Positions 53,355 to 62,648 of a stretch of 64,000 nt of DNA are shown here, one piece after another. How positions within the stretch are numbered: the stretch's first letter is position 1; the number at the start of each line of letters is the position of its first letter. The notes below the pieces were generated by a model. That model made no database searches and was not told the origin of the DNA. It saw only the letters and a program-made list of their open reading frames with translations. The position numbers and the translations under genes were made by a program. This DNA comes from Bacillus cereus G9842 (lineage in GTDB: Bacteria > Bacillota > Bacilli > Bacillales > Bacillaceae_G). The DNA is taken from positions 2,332,001 to 2,396,000 of the forward strand of contig NC_011772.1 in assembly GCF_000021305.1 (NCBI RefSeq). Reading direction: 5' to 3'.

Positions 53355-55487
53355 ATGAAAGAACAAAAAGGCAAGAAGCAGAAGACATATATATCTATTC
53401 GATTAAATATAATGTTCCTTTGCATATTTGTACTATTCTCAGCTATTATTATGCAGCTAGGAAAGGTACAAATCGTTGAGGGAGAGGCTTATAAGAACCA
53501 AGTGGAAAGTAGTCAAAATGCAATAACTAGTATTCCAGTTCCACGTGGACAAATTTTAGATCGAGAAGGGAAAACAGTTGTTAATAATAAATCTCTTCGC
53601 ACAATTACGTATACAAGGATGAAGGGAATTACGAGTGAAGATATTTTAAAAACAGCAAAAGACTTGGCGAAAGTACTTGAAATGCCTGAACAAGATATAA
53701 ATAAATTAACAGATATCGATAAAAAAGATTTTTGGATGCAGTTGAATTCGAAACGTGCGGAGACAAAGATTACTAAGAAAGATATAGAAAAGTTTAAAGA
53801 AAAGGGTATAGAGGGAAAAGAGTTAGATAAAAAAATAGAAGACTTAAGACGAGGTCGTGTTACAGAGGTAGAATTAGCAGAATTAACAGCACAAGATTTA
53901 AAGGTGTTAGCTATTAAAAGTAAAATGAGTTCAGGTTATCAACTAACACCACAAATCATTAAAAAAGATGTAACAGATGAAGAGTATGCGCGGATAAGCG
54001 AAAATCTTGCGAATTTTCCAGGAGTAGATGCAACTGTTGATTGGGAACGTAATTATGTAAACGGTAATTTATTTCGTTCTGTATTAGGAAATATTACGAG
54101 TAGTGAAGAAGGATTACCGAAAGAAAATTTAGATTCTTATTTAGTACGTGGATATAACCGTAATGATCGTGTTGGAAAAAGTTATATTGAACAACGATAT
54201 GAAGATGTATTACACGGCACAAAAGAAGAAGTGAAAAATATTACTGATAAATCAGGAAACATTGTTAGCACAGAAATAATCTCTAAAGGAAAAAGTGGTA
54301 ATAGTTTAACATTAACGATTGATATGGAATTACAAAAGAAAGTGGAAGAAAGTATAGAGAAAAACTTGAGAGCTTTTAAGAGTTCAGAGCCACTGCTCGA
54401 TCGAGCTTTTGTTGTCATGACGAATCCAAATAACGGACAAATTTTATCAATGGCAGGCAAAAAGATTGTAGAAAAAGAAGGGAAAATAGAAGTTGAGGAT
54501 TTGGCATTAGGAAACATGACAACTTCGTATGAGCTAGGGTCAGCTGTAAAAGGTGCTACTTTATTAACTGGATATGAGACAGGCGCAATACATCCAGGAG
54601 ATCAATTTTATGACGCGCCGATGAAATTTAAAGGTACACAAGCTAAGAAATCGTGGAATGTATCCGGATTTGGTAATATTAATGATTTACGGGCTTTACA
54701 AGTATCTTCGAATGTATACATGTTCCAGACAGCTTTAAAAATTGCGGGAGTTAATTACGTACCAAATGGCTCATTGGATATTAAGCAAGGAGCATTTGAT
54801 ACGATGCGCTATTATTTCAAGCAATTTGGTTTAGGTGTCCCAACAGGTATTGATTTACCGAATGAAATAATTGGACAAACGAGAAAAGTAGATAGTCAAC
54901 CTGGGTTTTTACTAGATTTTTCTATCGGTCAGTATGATACGTATACGCCGTTGCAATTAGCGCAATATATTTCAACGATTGCGAATGGTGGTTATAGAAT
55001 GCAACCTCAAATTGTACAAGAAATACGAGAACAATCAATAAAAGAAGAGGTTGGCAAAGTTATACGTTCCATAGAGCCTGTCGTATTAAATCGAATTGAT
55101 ATGAAGAAAGAACACATTGATCGGATAAAAGAAGGGTTTAGATGGGTATTCCAAGAAGGTGATGGAACTGGCGTGAAATATTTCAAAAACGCGCCATATA
55201 AACCAGCAGGAAAGACAGGAACAGCCCAAACTGTATATGGTGGAGATGACCCGATTGGTAGAAATGCAAAAGGAGAACGTATGGAATGTTACAACTTAAC
55301 GTTAGTTGGATATGCTCCATATGATAATCCAGAAGTAGCATTTTCCGTAGTAGTTCCATGGCTTCATGATGATAAAAATGGAATTAATTCTATAATCGGA
55401 AAGGAAGTATTAGATGTATACTTTGATTTAAAACAGCAACGTATACATGGTGAAGCTACTAGTACAGGTAGTTCTAAGCAAAATTAG
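53355..55487 (+). CDS. Class B penicillin-binding protein, PbpA/PbpH (PBP2A) type
   Basis: The 710-residue transpeptidase has a membrane anchor (residues 15-40) and a dimerisation domain starting VPRGQILDREGKTVV. A long charged insertion (about 100-200, rich in Lys/Glu/Asp) comes next, then the transpeptidase domain with SYELGSAVKGATLL (SAVK nucleophile), VSSNVYMFQ (SSN) and KPAGKTGTAQT (KTG). The layout is that of rod-shape PBPs (B. subtilis PbpA/PbpH) and related resistance PBPs. The RBS GGAGG precedes ATG 53355. It lies under sigma-P promoter 3 with a decayed small gene between. Confidence 0.92.
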   Translation: MKEQKGKKQKTYISIRLNIMFLCIFVLFSAIIMQLGKVQIVEGEAYKNQVESSQNAITSIPVPRGQILDREGKTVVNNKSLRTITYTRMKGITSEDILKTAKDLAKVLEMPEQDINKLTDIDKKDFWMQLNSKRAETKITKKDIEKFKEKGIEGKELDKKIEDLRRGRVTEVELAELTAQDLKVLAIKSKMSSGYQLTPQIIKKDVTDEEYARISENLANFPGVDATVDWERNYVNGNLFRSVLGNITSSEEGLPKENLDSYLVRGYNRNDRVGKSYIEQRYEDVLHGTKEEVKNITDKSGNIVSTEIISKGKSGNSLTLTIDMELQKKVEESIEKNLRAFKSSEPLLDRAFVVMTNPNNGQILSMAGKKIVEKEGKIEVEDLALGNMTTSYELGSAVKGATLLTGYETGAIHPGDQFYDAPMKFKGTQAKKSWNVSGFGNINDLRALQVSSNVYMFQTALKIAGVNYVPNGSLDIKQGAFDTMRYYFKQFGLGVPTGIDLPNEIIGQTRKVDSQPGFLLDFSIGQYDTYTPLQLAQYISTIANGGYRMQPQIVQEIREQSIKEEVGKVIRSIEPVVLNRIDMKKEHIDRIKEGFRWVFQEGDGTGVKYFKNAPYKPAGKTGTAQTVYGGDDPIGRNAKGERMECYNLTLVGYAPYDNPEVAFSVVVPWLHDDKNGINSIIGKEVLDVYFDLKQQRIHGEATSTGSSKQN

Positions 55488-55633
55488 AGTACTTTTCTCA
55501 GGGAAAGAACCTGTTCATATAAAGCCATTTATAAGTAAAAAAATGAAATATGAAATAGGAGATAGAGGCGTCGTAGCTACTATCTCTTATTTTGTTAATA
55601 ACTCTCATACTAGCTATAATTTTTTTAGTTTAT

Positions 55634-55663
55634 GGAACAAATTTGGTTCGGTGATTGTCTATT
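55634..55663 (+). promoter_or_regulatory. Sigma-P-type promoter 4, bla1
   Basis: GGAACAA (55634-55640), 16 bases, GTCTATT (55657-55663), 42 bases before the bla1 start. Confidence 0.88.
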
Positions 55664-55704
55664 ATGTGTACGTATAAAAAGGTGCTAAAAATTTGGAAGG
55701 AATG

Positions 55705-56631
55705 ATGATTTTGAAAAATAAGAGGATGCTAAAAATAGGAATATGCGTTGGTATATTAGGTTTAAGTATTACAAGCCTAGAAGCTTTTACAGGAGGGGCA
55801 CTGCAAGTTGAAGCGAAAGAAAAGACTGGACAAGTGAAACATAAAAATCAGGCGACGCATAAAGAGTTCTCTCAACTTGAGAAAAAATTTGATGCTCGAG
55901 TAGGTGTATATGCGATTGATACTGGTACAAATCAAACAATTTCTTATCGATCTAACGAAAGATTTGCCTTCGCATCAACCTACAAGGCTTTAGCAGCAGG
56001 AGTATTACTACAGCAAAACTCAATTGATACATTAAATGAAGTAATCACATTTACGAAAGAAGACTTAGTGGATTATTCACCTGTTACAGAGAAACATGTA
56101 GATACTGGAATGAAACTAGGAGAAATTGCTGAGGCTGCTGTTCGTTCAAGTGATAATACTGCAGGGAACATTTTATTTAATAAAATAGGCGGACCTAAAG
56201 GATATGAAAAAGCGCTTAGAAAGATGGGGGATCGGGTTACTATGTCTGATCGCTTTGAAACAGAATTAAACGAAGCTATTCCAGGAGACATTCGTGACAC
56301 TAGTACAGCGAAAGCAATTGCTACGAATCTTAAAGCTTTTACGGTCGGAAATGCACTTCCAGCTGAAAAATGTAAAATTCTTACAGAGTGGATGAAAGGA
56401 AATGCTACAGGGGACAAACTTATTCGTGCAGGCGTACCAACTGACTGGGTAGTTGGAGATAAATCAGGTGCTGGCAGTTACGGAACAAGAAATGATATTG
56501 CTATCGTTTGGCCTCCGAATAGAGCACCAATTATCATCGCAATTTTATCTAGTAAAGATGAGAAAGAGGCTAGCTATGATAATCAACTCATTGCAGAGGC
56601 AACGGAAGTTATAGTTAAGGCTCTTAGGTAA
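55705..56631 (+). CDS. bla1: Class A beta-lactamase I
   Basis: The 308-residue secreted penicillinase is nearly the same as B. anthracis/B. cereus Bla1 as I recall it: MILKNKRMLKIGICVG signal sequence, FASTYKALAAG (Ser70-x-x-Lys73), SSDNTAGN (SDN), the omega-loop glutamate in FETELNEAIPG, and DKSGAGSYG in the KTG position (Ser in place of Thr). One odd change is a cysteine in AEKCKILTEWM where B. anthracis has Arg, from memory. ATG 55705 follows GGAAGGA; a TTG at 55693 is also in frame. It is the reference target of sigma-P. Confidence 0.96.
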   Translation: MILKNKRMLKIGICVGILGLSITSLEAFTGGALQVEAKEKTGQVKHKNQATHKEFSQLEKKFDARVGVYAIDTGTNQTISYRSNERFAFASTYKALAAGVLLQQNSIDTLNEVITFTKEDLVDYSPVTEKHVDTGMKLGEIAEAAVRSSDNTAGNILFNKIGGPKGYEKALRKMGDRVTMSDRFETELNEAIPGDIRDTSTAKAIATNLKAFTVGNALPAEKCKILTEWMKGNATGDKLIRAGVPTDWVVGDKSGAGSYGTRNDIAIVWPPNRAPIIIAILSSKDEKEASYDNQLIAEATEVIVKALR

Positions 56632-56685
56632 TAGTATTTTAGTTTTCGCATTTTTAACATAAAAGTATTAAAAGTATAAAGTTAG

Positions 56686-56720
56686 AAAACGACTCTTTTC
56701 GTGTGATAAGAGTCGTTTTT
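56686..56720 (+). terminator. Terminator of bla1
   Basis: AAAACGACTCTT pairs with AAGAGTCGTTTT and ends in T. Confidence 0.9.
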
Positions 56721-56891
56721 GTGTTCTTATTATTAAAAAGGTAAAAGTAAAAATATAACGAATATATATGACGTATCTCATATGAAATTTTCTGTACTGT
56801 ATTATTTTATTAATTTAAATAAATTTCAAGAAAGTATAATATAATTCAGTTAGCATATAGAAGTGTTTGATGAGAATATAAAGGAGAAAAT

Positions 56892-57734
56892 ATGAAAAAA
56901 AAGATTAATAGAATCGTAATGATTATTTGTATATTAGTAGGTTTTACAATCTTTTTATATTTACAGAACAATTTAATAAGTATAACTGAGGTTAAAATAA
57001 CCTCTAGTAAAATACCATCCTCTTTTAAAGGGTATAAAATTCTACAAATTTCAGACTTACACAATAAAAAATTTGGCGATAATCAAGATGTGTTAATTCA
57101 AAAAATAAAAAGTATAGACCCAGATATTATTGCGATTACGGGTGATTTAATTGACAGTAAATCATACGATGCAGAAGTTAGTATGCAATTAATACGAGAA
57201 ATTGTAAAGAAATATCCTGTATATTTTGTGACAGGAAACCATGAACAATGGTCTGGAAAGTATAACAATTTAGAAAAAGAGTTGAAGAAATATGATGTCA
57301 ATGTTTTAAGGAATGAACATGTAGGCATTCGAAAGGGTGAGCAAGAAATAAACTTGCTAGGTATTGATGATCCAGAGTTTGTTACTGGAAACCGTGATGA
57401 AGGAAATATTATAATAGATGAAATTAAAAAAGCGAAAATTGAAATGCAGCCAGATAAATATAATGTATTATTATCCCATCGGCCTGAATTTATAAAGGAA
57501 TATACGAATGAGAGGTTGGATTTGGTTTTATCGGGACATGCTCATGGAGGGCAAGTTAGATTGCCATTTATCGGAGGATTAGTTGCGCCAAATCAAGGTG
57601 TTTTACCTAAATATACAGCGGGTTTATATGTAGAACAAAATACATCAATGGTAGTGAGTAGAGGATTAGGAAATAGTATCATTCCGCAAAGGATTTTGAA
57701 TAGGCCAGAAATTGTAGTCGTGCAGCTAAATTAA
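56892..57734 (+). CDS. Membrane-anchored metallophosphoesterase (YkuE/YaeI-like)
   Basis: The 280-residue protein has an N-terminal membrane anchor (residues 7-26) and all metallophosphatase motifs: LQISDLHN, IAITGDLIDS, FVTGNHEQW, LLSHRPEF and LSGHAHGGQ with two metal-binding His. Proteins of this group act on phospholipid or wall-linked phosphate substrates at the outer face. The RBS AAGGAG lies before ATG 56892. The gene is not part of the sigma-P regulon by promoter. Confidence 0.9.
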   Translation: MKKKINRIVMIICILVGFTIFLYLQNNLISITEVKITSSKIPSSFKGYKILQISDLHNKKFGDNQDVLIQKIKSIDPDIIAITGDLIDSKSYDAEVSMQLIREIVKKYPVYFVTGNHEQWSGKYNNLEKELKKYDVNVLRNEHVGIRKGEQEINLLGIDDPEFVTGNRDEGNIIIDEIKKAKIEMQPDKYNVLLSHRPEFIKEYTNERLDLVLSGHAHGGQVRLPFIGGLVAPNQGVLPKYTAGLYVEQNTSMVVSRGLGNSIIPQRILNRPEIVVVQLN

Positions 57735-57750
57735 GCTGTACGATTTTTTT
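57719..57750 (+). terminator. Terminator overlapping the phosphoesterase stop
   Basis: CGTGCAGCT pairs with AGCTGTACG and eight T follow. Confidence 0.8.
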
Positions 57751-57949
57751 TATACAAAAATGAGTAAAGGGGCTTTCTGTATTTTGCAGGAGTAAACATT
57801 ACAATTTTGTTAAAAATTTTCTACGTTACATAAAGTAACAAAATTTGACCCTCAGTGTTTGTTATAGTGTAAATAATCAAAAAACTTAAAATTTGTCGAG
57901 TGAAAATTGTGATAAGTAATTCATATAAAAAACTTAAAGGGGTGTACAC

Positions 57950-58201
57950 ATGCATAAAGAATATGAAATTGAAGAATACACGGCGATTGAGGAACAAATC
58001 CATTATTATTGTAAATGTTTATTAGTAAGTCATCCTGATCAAATAATAAAATATTTAGAAAAAAGGTTAGAAAAATATGCAGAAACATTACAATATGCAC
58101 ATTTATATCCTGACACAGTTATTTTACCGTTACAGCAATTAGTTATCGAATATTCTTTAGACGTTGCTAGAATTCGGAAGTATATGAATTTAAAAACGTA
58201 A
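57950..58201 (+). CDS. Conserved-looking hypothetical protein, 83 residues
   Basis: The protein is mostly helical and charged: EYEIEEYTAIEEQIHYYCK, QIIKYLEKRLEKYAETLQY, LQQLVIEYSLDVARIRKYM. There is no signal or membrane span. The RBS AAAGGGG precedes ATG 57950 and a terminator follows closely, so it is a real monocistronic gene. I do not recognise the family. Confidence 0.75.
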   Translation: MHKEYEIEEYTAIEEQIHYYCKCLLVSHPDQIIKYLEKRLEKYAETLQYAHLYPDTVILPLQQLVIEYSLDVARIRKYMNLKT

Positions 58202-58226
58202 AGTGAAATTTATAGTTTAAATGAAC

Positions 58227-58270
58227 CAGAGTCGACTTTAGGAAATGAAATTCTAATGTCGACTCTGTTT
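58227..58270. terminator. Bidirectional terminator
   Basis: AGAGTCGAC-TTA pairs with TAA-GTCGACTCT, then GTTTC. Confidence 0.8.
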
Positions 58271-58316
58271 CATTGTTTAATATCGGTGATTGAACATACA
58301 TACTAATCAACGAAGT

Positions 58317-58361
58317 TTGACATATAATTAAGCAAGAGTAAAATAAAAGTGAGTACTCACT
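58317..58361 (+). promoter_or_regulatory. Sigma-A promoter with TetR-type operator for the ABC exporter operon
   Basis: TTGACA (58317-58322), 16 bases and TAAAAT (58339-58344) form the promoter. The perfect 14-base palindrome AGTGAGTACTCACT (58348-58361) sits at the expected transcription start. It is the natural operator for the TetR protein encoded third in the operon. Confidence 0.82.
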
Positions 58362-58389
58362 CATTTTTATTGGAAAAGGAGGATGAAAC

Positions 58390-59115
58390 GTGCAACAACC
58401 TTCAATTATTTTACGGACTGTATCAAAAAGTTTTGGGAAAAAAGAAGTGTTACACAATCTTTCATTGCAAGTTGAAAAAGCAGAGATTTTTGGTTTTGTT
58501 GGACCTTCTGGATCGGGGAAAACAACGCTCATTAAAATGATTGCAGGTATTAATGAGGCAACGAAAGGTGAAGTGCTTGTTAATAATACTAATATGCCTA
58601 ATTTAAATGAAATGAAACGAATTGGTTATATGGCCCAGGCGGATGCATTATATGAAGAATTGTCAGCATATGAAAATGCAGATTTTATAGCAACGATGTA
58701 TGGATTAAAGGGAAAAAGTAAAAAGACAAGAATTGCAGAGGTTTTTGAACTTGTACAATTGTCACAGTATATGAAAAAGCAAGTACAACAATTTTCAGGT
58801 GGAATGAAAAAACGCTTATCATTAGCAATAGCACTCCTCCATGAACCAGAAATATTAATTTTAGATGAGCCTACAGTGGGGATAGATCCGCTTCTTAGGA
58901 AAACGATTTGGGAAAAATTTTATGATCTTAAAAAGAAAGGCACAACGATTATTGTAACGACGCACATTATGGATGAAGCTGAATTTTGTGAGCGTCTAGG
59001 ATTAATTAGAGAAGGGAAACTAGTTGCAGTTGGAACAACTGAAGAATTGAAAAAACGCGTGTCATCTGGACGGATTGAAGATGTCTTTTTGTTGGAAGAG
59101 GTGGTGCCATCATGA
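58390..59115 (+). CDS. ABC transporter ATP-binding protein (drug/antibiotic export type)
   Basis: The 241-residue ATPase has Walker A GPSGSGKTTLI, Q-loop YMAQADALYEEL, signature FSGGMKKRL, Walker B EILILDEPTVGID and the H-loop ATTHIMDEAE-like VTTHIMDEAE. GTG 58390 is chosen because AAGGAGG (58376-58382) lies seven bases before it, and the ATG at 58383 is out of frame. The stop overlaps the permease start by four bases, so the two form one exporter. Regulation is by the downstream TetR. Confidence 0.95.
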   Translation: MQQPSIILRTVSKSFGKKEVLHNLSLQVEKAEIFGFVGPSGSGKTTLIKMIAGINEATKGEVLVNNTNMPNLNEMKRIGYMAQADALYEELSAYENADFIATMYGLKGKSKKTRIAEVFELVQLSQYMKKQVQQFSGGMKKRLSLAIALLHEPEILILDEPTVGIDPLLRKTIWEKFYDLKKKGTTIIVTTHIMDEAEFCERLGLIREGKLVAVGTTEELKKRVSSGRIEDVFLLEEVVPS

Positions 59116-60131
59116 GAGTTACTGGTGTAATTATACGTATTATTCGTCAATTTTTTCGAGATAAGCGTTCGTTAGCAATGATGTTTGGAGCACCGATGTT
59201 ATTACTTTGGCTTTTGTCACTAGTGTTTACACAGAAAGACTATATACCGCAAATTGCTGTTGTTGATATGCCTGCTCAAATAGTAAAAATGATGAAAAAT
59301 CAAGAAGCGTCAATTTATGAATACAGTAAGGAAAAGGCGATTTCTGAGTTGGAAAAACAAAAGGTAGATGCAGTATTTCGTATAGAGAATGGAAAAATGA
59401 AACTTCTGTTGGAAGGTAGTGATTCGTCAAAAAATCGTGCTGTACTTCAAGTATTGCAAAAAAGCACAGAGAAGAATGATGTATCGATTATGAAATCTGA
59501 AGTAAATTATTTACATGGCTCTAAAGACTTTACGATGTTTGATGGGCTTGGTCCTGTATTAATTGGTTTCTTTACATTTTTCTTTGTATTTATATTATCA
59601 GGTGTATCTTTCGTAAGAGAACGTTTAAGTGGTACGCTAGAAAGGTTATTATCCACCCCAGTAAGAAGATGGGAAATAGTCGCAGGTTATATTATTGGTT
59701 TTGGAATCTTTGCCTTTATACAATCCATTATTATCGTAAGCTTTTCCGTTTATATTTTAGATTTATACGTAGCTGGCTCCATATGGCTAACGCTACTTAT
59801 TACATGTATGCTCTCTTTAACTGCACTAACATTAGGTACGTTTTTATCGGCATACGCAAATAATGAATTTCAAATGATTCAATTTATACCGCTTGTTATT
59901 GTGCCACAAATCTTCTTTTCTGGATTGTTTCCATTGGAATCTATGAACAAGTGGCTACAAATGTTAGGGAAAGTATTTCCACTCACATACGGCGCTGACG
60001 CAATGAGACAAGTGATGATTCGGAATCAAGGGTTTACAGAGATTGCATCAGATCTTACTGTATTATTACTTTTTTCAATATTATTTGCAGTAGGAAATGT
60101 ATTTGCTTTAAAGAAACATCGCAAAATATAA
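59112..60131 (+). CDS. ABC-2 type permease
   Basis: The 339-residue protein has the ABC-2 layout: first helix (LAMMFGAPMLLLWLLSLVF), a large outer loop of about 120 residues, then five helices in the C-terminal half with SFVRERLSGTLERLLSTPV and FFSGLFPLESMNKWLQMLG (the typical ABC-2 motif). It pairs with the ATPase just upstream to export drugs, lipids or peptides. The ATG overlaps the previous stop (ATGA). Confidence 0.94.
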   Translation: MRVTGVIIRIIRQFFRDKRSLAMMFGAPMLLLWLLSLVFTQKDYIPQIAVVDMPAQIVKMMKNQEASIYEYSKEKAISELEKQKVDAVFRIENGKMKLLLEGSDSSKNRAVLQVLQKSTEKNDVSIMKSEVNYLHGSKDFTMFDGLGPVLIGFFTFFFVFILSGVSFVRERLSGTLERLLSTPVRRWEIVAGYIIGFGIFAFIQSIIIVSFSVYILDLYVAGSIWLTLLITCMLSLTALTLGTFLSAYANNEFQMIQFIPLVIVPQIFFSGLFPLESMNKWLQMLGKVFPLTYGADAMRQVMIRNQGFTEIASDLTVLLLFSILFAVGNVFALKKHRKI

Positions 60132-60155
60132 TAATGACAAAAAGGAGCTTTATAA

Positions 60156-60809
60156 ATGCAGAAGGATTGGCTGGAGGAATTAATAGCTGCAACTAATACG
60201 GATAAACGAAATGAACGTCAAATGCGAATATTAGAGGCGGCTGTTGATATGTTTGGAGAAAAAGGATACGCTTCAACTTCAACAAGTGAAATTGCAAAAC
60301 GGGCTGGTGTAGCGGAAGGAACAATCTTCCGCTACTATAAGACGAAAAAAGATTTATTACTAGCGGTCGTAATGCCAACTTTAACTAAGTTCGCTGCACC
60401 ATTTTTCGTACAAACCTTTGCAAAAGAAATATTTAAATCGGAGTATGAATCATACGAAGGACTTTTAAGGGTTGTAATTCATAATAGGTTTAAATTTGCT
60501 CAAAAACACTTTCCTATGATAAAAATATTAATTCAAGAGGTGCCATTCCAACCAGAACTGAAAAATGAAATACAGCAATTAGTAGAAACAGAACTGTTTT
60601 CACATTTCAAAAAGTTGATTGTGAAATTTCAAGAAGAAGGGGAAATTATTGAGATACCACCATCTTCCGTACTACGTCTTACTTTATCAGCTGTATTAGG
60701 TTTATTATTAACACGATTTTTATTATTGCCTGAAGAAAAATGGAATGATGAAGCGGAAATTGAAAATACGATTCAATTTATATTGTATGGATTAACTCCA
60801 CGAATTTAA
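60156..60809 (+). CDS. TetR-family repressor of the exporter operon
   Basis: The 217-residue protein has the TetR DNA-binding domain: RILEAAVDMFGEKGYASTST, SEIAKRAGVAEGTIFRYYKT, KKDLLLAVV. A helical ligand-binding domain follows. It is the third gene of the operon (24 bases after the permease) with RBS AAAGGAG. The palindrome AGTGAGTACTCACT at the operon promoter is its likely operator, making the system self-regulated by an exported ligand. Confidence 0.93.
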   Translation: MQKDWLEELIAATNTDKRNERQMRILEAAVDMFGEKGYASTSTSEIAKRAGVAEGTIFRYYKTKKDLLLAVVMPTLTKFAAPFFVQTFAKEIFKSEYESYEGLLRVVIHNRFKFAQKHFPMIKILIQEVPFQPELKNEIQQLVETELFSHFKKLIVKFQEEGEIIEIPPSSVLRLTLSAVLGLLLTRFLLLPEEKWNDEAEIENTIQFILYGLTPRI

Positions 60810-60846
60810 TCGTTGAAGTGTGAATTACATACATTACTTTTAAGTA

Positions 60847-60880
60847 AAAATAAATCGCCTTTAAAAAGGCGATTTATTTT
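60847..60880. terminator. Bidirectional terminator
   Basis: AAATAAATCGCCTTT pairs with AAAGGCGATTTATTT. Confidence 0.9.
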
Positions 60881-60930
60881 CATTATATATTTTTGATAAA
60901 TAAGTGCTTGTTTACTAAAAACATTCTAAA

Positions 60931-61230
60931 TCAGCGTGTTTCTTTGTCTCTTCTTCTAAGACCTAATAATCCTGCTAGTCCTAATAAACCAAGCCAAGCC
61001 CAATTATTATTTTTATCACGATTATCATTTAAATCATTTGTTGTATTTACATTTCGAGTTCTTACATCATTATTAACTCTGTCTAAGTTATTGTCATTTA
61101 CTCGAGTTGAAATATCAGTGTTATTAACTCTATTCATATTATTTCCATCGTATTCAGCTTGCGTAGATGTACCTAAAAACATAATAGATAGTGTTAAAAC
61201 ACTCAAAATAGATGATAATTTCTTTTTCAT
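60931..61230 (-). CDS. Secreted protein with Asn-rich middle and WGxxGxxG-CTERM-like tail
   Basis: ATG 61230 after AAAGGAGGG gives 99 residues; an upstream in-frame start has no ribosome site. A signal peptide (MKKKLSSILSVLTLSIMFLG, cleavage near TQA-EY) precedes an Asn/Asp/Arg-rich disordered stretch. The C-terminus is WAWLGLLGLAGLLGLRRRD, a hydrophobic helix before a basic cluster, the pattern of WGxxGxxG-CTERM surface proteins in Bacillus. The tail likely holds it at the membrane. Function unknown. Confidence 0.82.
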   Translation of the reverse strand: MKKKLSSILSVLTLSIMFLGTSTQAEYDGNNMNRVNNTDISTRVNDNNLDRVNNDVRTRNVNTTNDLNDNRDKNNNWAWLGLLGLAGLLGLRRRDKETR

Positions 61231-61463
61231 AACAATCCCTCCTTTCTTAATCATTAATTTCTCCGAAGCATGTGTGTATTATTCATTTCACAATATCTAA
61301 ACCCTCATTAATAGGGCGCACATTTATAGAAAATAGAGTTGAATGATTGTTAATGTATCATTGGATTTATATTTCTCATAAAAATAACTGAATCAAACTT
61401 TGCTTAAAATGTTAATCTTAGTACAATTTATATTATACGGACTAGTAATAAGGAGGTAATAAG

Positions 61464-62432
61464 ATGCGACAATTTGCAAAACCTACAATCGTCGTAAGTA
61501 AATGTTTAGAATTTGATGCTTGTCGTTATAATGGAGAGATGATTCCAGATGTAACAATACGAAATTTGCAGCCATTTGTTACATTTATACCTGTTTGTCC
61601 AGAAGTCGAGATTGGATTGGGGACTCCTCGTGAAACGATACGAATTGTAGAAGAAAATGGTGAGAATAGACTTGTGCAACCGTCGACACGAGAAGATGTA
61701 ACTGAAAAAATGGAGCAGTTTTCAAATGACTTTTTACAAACGATACCGGATGTGGATGGTTTTATTTTAAAGAATCGTTCACCAAGTTGTGGTACGCGTG
61801 ATGTGAAAATTTATTCTGGTTTTGAAAAAGCGCCAGCAAAGGGAAAAGGAGCTGGCTTATTTGGCGGAGCAGTAGTAAAAAAATTTTCGCATCTTCCTAT
61901 TGAAGAGGAAGGTAGATTGTCGAATTTTATTATTAGAGAGCATTTCTTTACAAGGCTATTTACAATCGCATATTACAAAATGATTAAACACAATAAAAAT
62001 ATGAAAGAACTTGTATCGTTTCAGTCGGATAATAAATATTTATTTATGGCATATAATCAGGTGAAACAAAAGGAATTAGGTCGTATAATTGCAAATCAAA
62101 AAAATGAAAAGATTGAAGTGGTATTTGAAAACTATGAGAAGACTTTATATGAATTATTTATGCGTGCGCCCCGTTATACATCGAATGTAAATGTATGCGA
62201 GCACATTTTTGGATATTTTAAAACAAAGTTAAAAAAACAAGAAAAAGATCATTTTATAGAACTGTTACAAAAGTATGCAGAAAAGAAAATACCACTTAGT
62301 AGTTTACTTACAATTTTAAAATCATGGGCTATTCGATTTGATGAAAAGTATTTATTAAGACAAACATATTTCGAACCATATCCTGAAGCATTAGTAGAAA
62401 TTTCTGATTCCGGAAAAGGTAGAGATTATTAA
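61464..62432 (+). CDS. DUF523/DUF1722 protein, TudS-like thiouracil desulfidase fusion
   Basis: The N-terminal half (residues 1-150) is a DUF523 domain with the iron-sulfur cysteines in SKCLEFDACRYNGE, IPVCPEVEIGLGTPRE and NRSPSCGTRDV. The C-terminal half (about 170-320) is the helical DUF1722/YbgA domain (FMAYNQVKQKELGRIIAN, KKQEKDHFIELLQKYAE). TudS enzymes of this family remove sulfur from thiouracil with a [4Fe-4S] cluster. The two-domain build is common in Firmicutes. RBS AAGGAGG before ATG 61464. The gene is monocistronic. Confidence 0.88.
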   Translation: MRQFAKPTIVVSKCLEFDACRYNGEMIPDVTIRNLQPFVTFIPVCPEVEIGLGTPRETIRIVEENGENRLVQPSTREDVTEKMEQFSNDFLQTIPDVDGFILKNRSPSCGTRDVKIYSGFEKAPAKGKGAGLFGGAVVKKFSHLPIEEEGRLSNFIIREHFFTRLFTIAYYKMIKHNKNMKELVSFQSDNKYLFMAYNQVKQKELGRIIANQKNEKIEVVFENYEKTLYELFMRAPRYTSNVNVCEHIFGYFKTKLKKQEKDHFIELLQKYAEKKIPLSSLLTILKSWAIRFDEKYLLRQTYFEPYPEALVEISDSGKGRDY

Positions 62433-62451
62433 ACAATAAATTACATAATTC

Positions 62452-62504
62452 GACACAAAACCTCCTATGTTGTTGTAGAACAATGTAGGAATTTTTTTGT
62501 GCAT
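62452..62504 (+). terminator. Terminator
   Basis: CACAAAA-TCCTA pairs with TAGGA-TTTTTTTGTG with an inner TTGTT/AACAA stem. Confidence 0.82.
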
Positions 62505-62648
62505 TAGTACAGAATCTGTTTTAAAATTAAGTTATGACAGAATTATAGCAATTGTCTAACTAATATTCTTGTCTTTTAAGTTGTTATGTTTGTAGTAGAA
62601 ACTCGCACGCTGTCGAAACTCAATATTCGATAAGGGGTGTGTAGCGGA

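Noticed and set aside
55447..55677. 76-codon frame between the PBP and bla1
   Set aside because: Starts within the PBP gene without ribosome site and runs over the bla1 promoter.
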